The translations under genes were made by a program, and so were the position numbers. Below, in pieces: positions 58,184 to 64,000 of a stretch of DNA of 64,000 nucleotides (the stretch's first letter is position 1; every line of letters starts with the position of its first letter). Origin of the DNA: Roseiarcus sp963717215. GTDB taxonomy: Bacteria; Pseudomonadota; Alphaproteobacteria; Rhizobiales; Beijerinckiaceae. The stretch is taken from the NCBI GenBank assembly GCA_963717215.1, contig CAVQVS010000009.1, positions 248,001 through 312,000 of the forward strand, in the 5' to 3' direction. The notes beneath the pieces were generated by a model. It worked only from the letters and a program-made list of their open reading frames with translations. It was not told the origin of the DNA and searched no databases.

Positions 58184-59193
58184 CCCAGCCCTTTCTCGAT
58201 CTCGTGCCTGTCTGGACGCTCGTGCTTGGGCTTGGCGTCTTTCTGTATGTGCTCCTCGACGGCTTCGATCTGGGCGTGGGCATCCTCTATGGATTCGCGC
58301 CCGATCGGGATTCGCGCAACCTGGTCATGAACTCGATCGCGCCAATCTGGGACGGCAACGAAACGTGGCTTGTGCTCGGCGGGCTTGCGCTTATGGCCGC
58401 GTTCCCGCTTGCTTTTGCGATCATCATCCCGGCGGTCTATTTCCCGATCGCCATCATGCTGCTGGCGCTCGTTTTCCGTGGCGTTGCGTTTGAGTTCCGC
58501 TACCGCGACGCCGAGCATCGGACCTTCTGGGATCACGCCTTCAATTACGGCTCCGTCCTTGGCGCCTTTGCGCAGGGTGTTGTGCTCGGTGCGTTCATTC
58601 AGGGCTTTCAGACGGAAGGTCGCCATTTCTCCGGCGGCTCGTTCGACTGCTTCACGCCCTTCTCGCTGCTCACCGGCGTCGCGCTGGTTTTCGGCTATGG
58701 CCTGCTTGGCGCGGGCTGGCTGATCTTGAAGACCGAAGGCGCGCTTCAGGACTGGGCGCGGGCGCTGGGGCGCCGCGCGCTGATCGGCGTTCTGATCGCA
58801 ATAGCCCTGGTGAGCCTGTGGACGCCTTTCGCGAAGCCGGAGATCGCCGAGCGGTGGTTTGCCTGGCCCCATATTGTGATTCTGGCGCCGGTCCCGATCG
58901 TCACCGCATTGATCGCCTATTGGGAATGGCGGTCGCTGAACAACCGCTCCGAGGCGGCGCCGTTCATCGGCGCGATCCTATTGTTCGTGATGTCCTACCT
59001 CGGCCTCGCGATCAGCCTCTTTCCGCTGATCGTGCCCTATAAATTCACCCTTTGGGACGCCGCATCTTCACCATCCACGCAAGCCTTTTTGCTGGTGGGC
59101 ACGGTGTTCCTGCTGCCGGTCATCCTCATGTACTCGGGCTGGTCCTATTGGGTGTTTCGCGGCAAGGTCCGCGGCGACATCGGGTATCACTAG
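58180..59193 (+). CDS. cioB: Cyanide-insensitive (bd-type) quinol oxidase subunit II
   Basis: 337 aa with eight or so membrane segments. The N-terminal VLLDGFDLGVGILYGF and NSIAPIWDGNETWLVLGGLAL are the CydB/CioB hallmark. FRYRDAEHRTFWDHAFNYGSV and the C-terminal YSGWSYWVFRGKVRGDIGYH also fit. Overlaps cioA by ATGA; the two form the complete oxidase. Confidence 0.94.
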   Translation: MTQPFLDLVPVWTLVLGLGVFLYVLLDGFDLGVGILYGFAPDRDSRNLVMNSIAPIWDGNETWLVLGGLALMAAFPLAFAIIIPAVYFPIAIMLLALVFRGVAFEFRYRDAEHRTFWDHAFNYGSVLGAFAQGVVLGAFIQGFQTEGRHFSGGSFDCFTPFSLLTGVALVFGYGLLGAGWLILKTEGALQDWARALGRRALIGVLIAIALVSLWTPFAKPEIAERWFAWPHIVILAPVPIVTALIAYWEWRSLNNRSEAAPFIGAILLFVMSYLGLAISLFPLIVPYKFTLWDAASSPSTQAFLLVGTVFLLPVILMYSGWSYWVFRGKVRGDIGYH

Positions 59194-59272
59194 GGTCAGG
59201 CCTTCGTCGATCGACGCGGCCGGTTACCTCAAACGGTTTTCCTCTTCGCGCAACCCAAGTAGGGCGGCGCCG

Positions 59273-59901
59273 TCAGCGCTTGCGGAAGACGAGAGCAAGG
59301 TTGTTCGCGGGCATGTCATGGGTCTGCTCCAGCTCAAAACCCACAGCGCTCGCGAGATGCGTCGACATCTTCCAGGTTGCGGACGCCCCATTCCGGATCC
59401 CGAGCCCTGAGTTCGCGCGTCGAAGGCTTCGTTGCTGGGTGAGGTGTGCTGTCCTTGCCGACGATAGGGGCCGTAGAGAAACAAAATGCCCCCGGGAGCA
59501 ATGACGTTGCCGGCGCCGCGTATCAACGCTTCCGCCGCCGACGGAGGGGCAATGTGGATCATGTTGATGCAGACGACGGCCGCGACCTCATGAGCCGGCC
59601 AGCTCGCGTCGTGCACGTCGAGACGGAGTGGCGCGTTGACGTTTGGCGGGGGTGGTCGCCCGAGCCAGCCCGCGATCGATTTCAGCGAGTTGGGATCTCG
59701 CTCCGTAGGTTGCCAGCGGATATGTGGCATTGCCTGGGCGAAGTGAAGGACATGCTGCCCCGTACCGCTGCTGACCTCCAGAACCTCGCCTTGCGCCGGC
59801 AAGACGCGCAGGAGGATCTCGGCAATAGGCCCCTTGTTCCGTTCAGCCGATGGACTGACAAGGCGGCCGTCGGCCAGGACTTCCGCGGTTTCGCAACGCA
59901 T
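59273..59901 (-). CDS. DUF938 family SAM-dependent methyltransferase-like protein (two single-base frameshifts)
   Basis: ATG 59901 opens MRCETAEVLADGRLVSPSAERNKGPI; VLEVSSGTGQHVLHFAQAMP is the SAM-binding loop and GGILFLYGPYRRQGQHT follows. After NEAFDAR the conserved LRARDPEWGVRNLEDVD and then CGFELEQTHDMPANNLALVFRKR lie in successive other frames. Removing one base each at 59412-59413 and in AAAA 59336-59339 (plus strand) gives 208 aa, the family length. Function of DUF938 is not known. Its start lies inside the 3' end of the AHSA1 frame. Confidence 0.75.
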
Positions 59902-60511
59902 TTTGATCCGTCCCCGAGGTATGGTGGTCAAGAGGTGTAACGTCGATCGTGGACTGCCACCACCCTCTGAGCGATGACGAATCGATGTCGGGTGTCGTCA
60001 GCCGCATTGGGGCGACCAATTCATCCAGCTGATCGAGCGTGATCCGCATGCCGCGCTCCATGCCCGACGCCAGCGCGCCTTCCAAGGCTTCCTTGCTTGG
60101 GAAGAGCTGGCGCAGGGTAAGACGCGTTTGGCCCTCGTTCTCCTCGAAGTCAGCCGTCACGACCACATCGCCGACATGCGCCATCCGCTCATAGAGCTGG
60201 GTGAGGACGAGCCGCGCGGGTGGATCCACTTCGAGGTACCGTCCCGAGAAGACTTCCGGATTCCTTGGGTCGCGCCCGAACGCGAAGCGATAGGCGCCTC
60301 CCACGCGCAAGTCCTGCTCGCACTCGAAGAGCGATACGCCCATGGACTTGGGCGCCCACCATCGTTTCAGCAGCTCGGGCGTCGTCCATGCGTCAAAGAC
60401 AATACGCGCCGGCGCATTGAACGTGCGGGTGACGACGAGTTCGCGGTCGCTCGTCCTCTTTACGATTGTCTCGTTCTGCACGGCGTTGCTATCCGTCTTC
60501 GCCTGCTGCAT
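59843..60511 (-). CDS. AHSA1/SRPBCC domain protein
   Basis: 222 aa as read. The Bet v1-like core is clear: RELVVTRTFNAPARIVFDAWTTPELLKRWWAPKSMG, GGAYRFAFGRDP, VTADFEENEGQTRLTLRQLFPSKEALEGALASGMERGM. Family members normally end soon after this; the extra 50 residues overlap the next gene, and one C fewer in the CCCC run at 60014-60017 would give a stop within a few codons. Paired with the ArsR regulator by overlap, a frequent unit in which AHSA1 proteins respond to the same signal. Confidence 0.8.
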   Translation of the reverse strand: MQQAKTDSNAVQNETIVKRTSDRELVVTRTFNAPARIVFDAWTTPELLKRWWAPKSMGVSLFECEQDLRVGGAYRFAFGRDPRNPEVFSGRYLEVDPPARLVLTQLYERMAHVGDVVVTADFEENEGQTRLTLRQLFPSKEALEGALASGMERGMRITLDQLDELVAPMRLTTPDIDSSSLRGWWQSTIDVTPLDHHTSGTDQNALRNRGSPGRRPPCQSIG

Positions 60512-60833
60512 CCGATTGTCCCTTCTGCTTCAGGTCCTCGACGATCTCGTCCAGCGCCTCGAAGCGCTCTTCCCAGATGTGCCGATAGCGATCGAGCCAG
60601 TCGTGAAGCTGCTTCAGCGGCTTAGCCCGTAATCGATAGAGCCGCTGCTGCGCGCGCGGCTCCATCGCCACCAACCCCGCATCCCTAAGAACCTTGAGGT
60701 GCTGCGAAGCCTGCGATTGGCTGAGCTTGAGCCGGAGATGGATGTCGTTCACCGGCAGGGGGCCGCCGCGCAGCAGTTCGACGATCCGAAGCCGGTTGGG
60801 TTCGCTGAGCGCGGCGAGCGTCCGGGGGTTCAT
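60489..60833 (-). CDS. ArsR/SmtB-family transcriptional repressor
   Basis: 114 aa. Winged HTH: LAALSEPNRLRIVELLRGGPLPVNDIHLRLKLSQSQASQHLKVLRDAGLV, without the CxC metal motif of ArsR. The C-terminal part YRHIWEERFEALDEIVEDLK matches the subgroup encoded beside AHSA1 proteins. Its frame overlaps the AHSA1 start by 23 nt. A perfect palindrome lies 19 nt upstream and is its probable operator. Confidence 0.9.
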   Translation of the reverse strand: MNPRTLAALSEPNRLRIVELLRGGPLPVNDIHLRLKLSQSQASQHLKVLRDAGLVAMEPRAQQRLYRLRAKPLKQLHDWLDRYRHIWEERFEALDEIVEDLKQKGQSDAAGEDG

Positions 60834-60852
60834 TTCCGCACATCATCACACG

Positions 60853-60878
60853 TGAATATTCGTGTCAACGAATATTCA
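60853..60878. promoter_or_regulatory. Probable ArsR operator
   Basis: An 11-bp perfect inverted repeat, TGAATATTCGT (60853-60863) and ACGAATATTCA (60868-60878), around a 4-nt spacer GTCA. It stands 19 nt before the ArsR start in an AT-rich island of otherwise GC-rich DNA. Size and position fit autorepression by a dimeric winged-helix protein. Confidence 0.82.
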
Positions 60879-61021
60879 TTGGCGACGAAAGTGGCCGCTG
60901 CGCCGGCGGATGCCTGGAAAAGCGTCCACCGGCAGCCGTCCCTATCTGCCCATAGACCTCGCGCTCGGTGGCTCGCTAAACGCGCCCCAAGCCTCTGAAA
61001 AGATGGAATCCGGACTCGCTA

Positions 61022-62317
61022 ATGGCGCGTCGGCCAAAGAGCCGGTATGGACTGCTCGTCCGTCCGACAATGGGCTGGAAGGAGGCGTCCGCATTGGCCG
61101 AACCCGCTCCCATCTTCGACGTCGTCATCGCCGGCGGCGGCGCGTCCGGACTGGCGCTCGCGGCCGTGATCAAACAGGCCATGGGGCGAGGGGCATCCGT
61201 CGCGGTCGTTGATCCGGGGCCGCAGGCGGGGCCAAGCGCAAGCCCGTTGCGCACGGTCGCGATCGCCGATGGGCCGCGGCGTCTACTGGAACATATCGGC
61301 GCCTGGGCCTCCATCGAACGCAAGGCGCAGCCGATCCTGTCGATGGCGATCATGGACGGCGACGTGCGCGACGCCGTGCGCCTGCCCCATCTCAACTTCG
61401 ACGCGAAAGAGAGCGCGCTCGCCCATATGGCCTTCAACGACGACGTCGTCGGCGCGCTCTCTGCGCTCTGCGACCGGCTCGGCGTTCAACGTATCATGGC
61501 GTCCGTTGCCCGCTGGTCTTCCGGCAAGCATGTCGGCGAGCTCGGGCTGTCCGATGGCCGCGAGTTGCGCGCGCGCCTTGCAGTCGCCGCCGACGGCGCG
61601 CGGTCGAAGTTGAGCCGGCTCGCGGACATTCAGACCATCGGCTGGGACTACGATCAGACCGGCATTGTCGCGACGATCGCGCACGAGCGCGACCACGAAG
61701 GTCGCGCGGAGCAGCATTTCCTGCCGGCCGGTCCGTTCGCTCTCCTGCCGCTTCCGGGTCTCCAATCGAGCATCGTCTGGAACGAGCGTCGCGCCGACGC
61801 CGAGGCGCTCCTTGCACTCGATCCCGACGATCTGACGCGCCAGCTTGAATACCGCTTCACGCCGAAACTTGGCGCGATCAGCTTCGCCTCGCGCGTCGAA
61901 GCCTTTCCGTTCCGCTTCCAGATCGCGCGACGCTTCGTCGACGGCCGGCTTGCGCTCGTCGGCGACGCGGCTCACGTCGTCCATCCCGTGGCGGGGCAGG
62001 GCCTGAACCTTGGCTTACGCGACGTCGCGGCGCTCGCCGAGACGATCGTCGGCGAGATGCGGCTCGGCCTCGATCCCGGCGCGCCCGGGCCGCTCGCAAC
62101 TTATCAGCGCCAGCGTCGCTTCGACGTCGCCGCCAGCGGCCTCGGCCTCGACGCGCTCAATCGCCTGTTTTCCAACGATCTGGCTCCTCTGCGCTTCCTG
62201 CGCGACTTCGGCCTTCGCATCGTCGATCGCGCGCAACCGCTCAAGGACATCTTGATCGCGGAAGCGGGGGGTGCCGGAAGCGGCGCGCCGAAACTGCTTC
62301 GGGGTCTCGCGCTATGA
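61022..62317 (+). CDS. UbiH/COQ6-type FAD-dependent hydroxylase
   Basis: 431 aa from ATG 61022; ATG 61070 (MGWKEASALAEP) is an equally possible start. FAD motifs: FDVVIAGGGASGLALA (Rossmann), the DG-type AVAADGARSKLSRLADI and GDAAHVVHPVAGQGLNLGLRDVAALAE, which is the UbiH/COQ6 signature. It probably hydroxylates a ring position in ubiquinone synthesis. Its stop overlaps the next ATG, an unusual coupling to a trans-sulfuration enzyme. Confidence 0.88.
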   Translation: MARRPKSRYGLLVRPTMGWKEASALAEPAPIFDVVIAGGGASGLALAAVIKQAMGRGASVAVVDPGPQAGPSASPLRTVAIADGPRRLLEHIGAWASIERKAQPILSMAIMDGDVRDAVRLPHLNFDAKESALAHMAFNDDVVGALSALCDRLGVQRIMASVARWSSGKHVGELGLSDGRELRARLAVAADGARSKLSRLADIQTIGWDYDQTGIVATIAHERDHEGRAEQHFLPAGPFALLPLPGLQSSIVWNERRADAEALLALDPDDLTRQLEYRFTPKLGAISFASRVEAFPFRFQIARRFVDGRLALVGDAAHVVHPVAGQGLNLGLRDVAALAETIVGEMRLGLDPGAPGPLATYQRQRRFDVAASGLGLDALNRLFSNDLAPLRFLRDFGLRIVDRAQPLKDILIAEAGGAGSGAPKLLRGLAL

Positions 62318-63465
62318 GCAAACCGCCTGCCTTAAGCCCGCGCACGCTGGCCGCCCAGGCCTTGGGAACGATCGACGAGCGCACCCGCGCAATCGTGCCG
62401 CCGATCCACCTCGCCACCACGTTCGAGCGCGATCCCGACAACCTTTATCGCAGCGGCAATTCCTACGGCCGCCCCGACAACGAAACCGTACGTGAGGCCG
62501 AGGCGATCATTGGCGCCCTGGAAGGCGCAGCGACGACGCTCGTCCTGGGCTCGGGCATGTCGGCGGCGATCGCGCTTTTCCTGAGCCTCGGATCGGGCGC
62601 CCATGTCATCGCGCCCAAGGGCATGTATTGGGCTTTGCGCGCCTGGCTCACCAATGAGGCGCCGGCCTTCGGGATCAGCGTCGACTTCGTTGACGCCGAG
62701 GATTTGGCGGCGCTTGCCGCGGCGATGAAGCCGGGAACGACGAAGCTCGTGTGGCTGGAGACGCCAAGCAATCCGCTATGGGGCGTGAGCGACATCGAAG
62801 GCGCGGCGCGCGCGGCTCACGCGGCGGGCGCCATACTCGCCGTGGACTCAACCTGCGCCACGCCCGTCTTCACAAGGCCGATCGCGCTCGGCGCCGACGT
62901 GGTCATGCACTCGGCGACCAAATACCTCAACGGACATTCCGACGTTCTGGCGGGCGCTCTCTGCTTCGCGCGCGACGACGCCCTTTGCATGCGCGCGCGG
63001 AAGCTTCGCCAGTCGCACGGGATGATCCTGCATCCGTTCGAAGCGTTCCTGCTGATCCGGGGTTTGAGAACGCTCGACGTGCGCGTGCGCGCAGCGGCGG
63101 CGAACGCGATGGAGCTCGCGAACCGCCTCTCCAACCACGCCCTTGTTTGCGCGGTGCTCTATCCAGGACTGCCGCATCACCCGGGCCATGAGGTCGCGCG
63201 CTGTCAGATGCAGGGCGGCTTCGGGGGCATGCTGTCGATCCGCGTGCGCGAGGGCGCGGAGGCGGCGATCGCGACCGCCGCCCGGGTCCGGGTGTGGAAG
63301 CGGGCGACATCGCTTGGCGGCGTCGAATCGCTGATCGAGCATCGCGCTTCCATCGAGGGCCCGAACTCGCCCTGTCCGCCCGACCTGCTGCGGCTGTCGG
63401 CTGGAATTGAGGACGTGGACGACCTCTGGCGCGATATCGACGAGGCGCTTGCGGGATCATCCTGA
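62314..63465 (+). CDS. metC: PLP-dependent trans-sulfuration enzyme (cystathionine beta-lyase/gamma-synthase family)
   Basis: 383 aa. PLP enzyme features: YGRPDNETVREAEAIIGALEG, LVLGSGMSAAIALF, VWLETPSNPLWGV, AVDSTCATPVF and the Schiff-base Lys203 in HSATKYLNGHSDVL. The C-terminus has SLGGVESLIEHRAS. It either cleaves cystathionine to homocysteine or is a related gamma-lyase; the sequence does not let me separate these. Coupled to the upstream FAD hydroxylase by a 4-nt overlap; murJ begins 47 nt later. Confidence 0.87.
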   Translation: MSKPPALSPRTLAAQALGTIDERTRAIVPPIHLATTFERDPDNLYRSGNSYGRPDNETVREAEAIIGALEGAATTLVLGSGMSAAIALFLSLGSGAHVIAPKGMYWALRAWLTNEAPAFGISVDFVDAEDLAALAAAMKPGTTKLVWLETPSNPLWGVSDIEGAARAAHAAGAILAVDSTCATPVFTRPIALGADVVMHSATKYLNGHSDVLAGALCFARDDALCMRARKLRQSHGMILHPFEAFLLIRGLRTLDVRVRAAAANAMELANRLSNHALVCAVLYPGLPHHPGHEVARCQMQGGFGGMLSIRVREGAEAAIATAARVRVWKRATSLGGVESLIEHRASIEGPNSPCPPDLLRLSAGIEDVDDLWRDIDEALAGSS

Positions 63466-63511
63466 GGGGCCCGATTTCAGCCCCGCCGCGAATCCGGCTA
63501 AAGCGAGCGCA

Positions 63512-64000
63512 ATGTACCGCAATATCTTCCTGGTCGGCGGCTGGACGGTCGCCTCTCGTCTGACCGGCTTTCTGCGCGACATGGCGCTCGCCGCGCTCAT
63601 GGGCGGGGGCGCGCTCAACGACGCCTATGTCGCGGCGATCAAGCTGCCCAACCAGTTCCGCCAGATCTTCGGCGAAGGGTCGTTCAACGCCGCCTATCTG
63701 CCGACCTATACCCGAGTGCTGAAGGCGGGGGGCCGCGCGGAAGCGGATAAATTCGCGAGCCACATTTTCACGCTGCTCATTCTGTCGCAGATTGCTCTGC
63801 TGGGCCTCGTCTATCTCGACATGCCCCTGCTCGTACGCCTGACTTCGCCGGGCTTCGTCAGCCAGCCCGACAAGTTTGCCCAAGCGGTGGCGATGTCGCG
63901 CATCATGTTCCCCTATATCGCCTTCATCGCCGTCTTCGCGCTGCATCAGGGGACGCTCAACGCCAACAACGCCTGGGGCGCTCCTGCTTTCGCGCCCGCG
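63512..64000 (+). CDS. murJ: Lipid II flippase MurJ (3' truncated by window edge)
   Basis: 163 codons visible from ATG 63512: MYRNIFLVGGWTVASRLTGFLRDMALAALMG and IKLPNQFRQIFGEGSFNAAYLPTY are the MurJ N-terminal signature with conserved Arg residues facing the cavity. MurJ, a MOP-family membrane protein, flips lipid II for peptidoglycan synthesis. The frame is open to the last base. Confidence 0.93.
   Translation, partial: MYRNIFLVGGWTVASRLTGFLRDMALAALMGGGALNDAYVAAIKLPNQFRQIFGEGSFNAAYLPTYTRVLKAGGRAEADKFASHIFTLLILSQIALLGLVYLDMPLLVRLTSPGFVSQPDKFAQAVAMSRIMFPYIAFIAVFALHQGTLNANNAWGAPAFAPA

Overview
The window is GC-rich, gene-dense chromosomal DNA from an alphaproteobacterium, most likely of the Rhizobiales (Hyphomicrobiales). 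The pointers are a DUF1127 protein, a GCG_CRPN-type secreted micro-protein, a liv operon carrying a DUF6867-type membrane protein, a form II cox (molybdenum hydroxylase) cluster, split mutA/mutB, fhs (formate-THF ligase), trmFO and a cyanide-insensitive bd-type oxidase. These are family recognitions by eye; the genus cannot be fixed from this sequence alone. I see no tRNA, rRNA, CRISPR array, prophage or insertion sequence.

Layout. 1-17.7 kb is a catabolic region: the C-terminal part of a GlpD-like dehydrogenase, class II aldolase, FGGY kinase, HAD phosphatase-like protein, two tandem periplasmic sugar-binding proteins, ABC permease and ATPase, a family VIII esterase, a LeuB-like dehydrogenase, a LysR regulator, LeuC- and LeuD-like proteins, an amidohydrolase, a strong terminator, then on the minus strand an SDR and an inositol-monophosphatase-like gene. 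17.8-31 kb holds an isoprenylcysteine methyltransferase-like protein, fhs, an aldo-keto reductase, mutB/mutA, DUF1127, trmFO, a DUF4331 protein and purF. 31-38 kb holds cvpA, radA, an HD-GYP protein, a small secreted protein, a GST, a histidine kinase and a cyclase remnant. 38-50 kb is an acyl-CoA ligase and the minus-strand cox cluster (G-S-L-M-D-E plus XdhC-like, molybdopterin-binding and MocA-like genes). 50-56 kb is a complete liv ABC operon (HMGF, DUF6867, K) ending in a strong terminator. 56-64 kb holds ccdA, cioAB, a DUF938 methyltransferase, an AHSA1/ArsR pair with its operator, an FAD hydroxylase, a trans-sulfuration enzyme and the start of murJ.

The main discovery is a repeated composite promoter element in the first region. 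Six copies of an inverted repeat TCGC-N5-GCGA (fits the LysR T-N11-A rule) are each followed at exactly 15 nt by a second element of the type T-N-ACGA-Y-TT, and each lies about 90-140 nt before a start codon. The genes are binding protein 1, binding protein 2, leuB-like, leuC-like, amidohydrolase and, on the other strand, the SDR. The LysR gene lies inside this set and is the obvious candidate regulator. This ties scattered transcription units into one regulon whose substrate I cannot name.

A second window-wide feature is that ten genes carry single-base indels (eleven in all, nearly all one extra base in a short homopolymer) in otherwise intact frames. I read these as probable consensus errors and annotate each affected gene across its full span.
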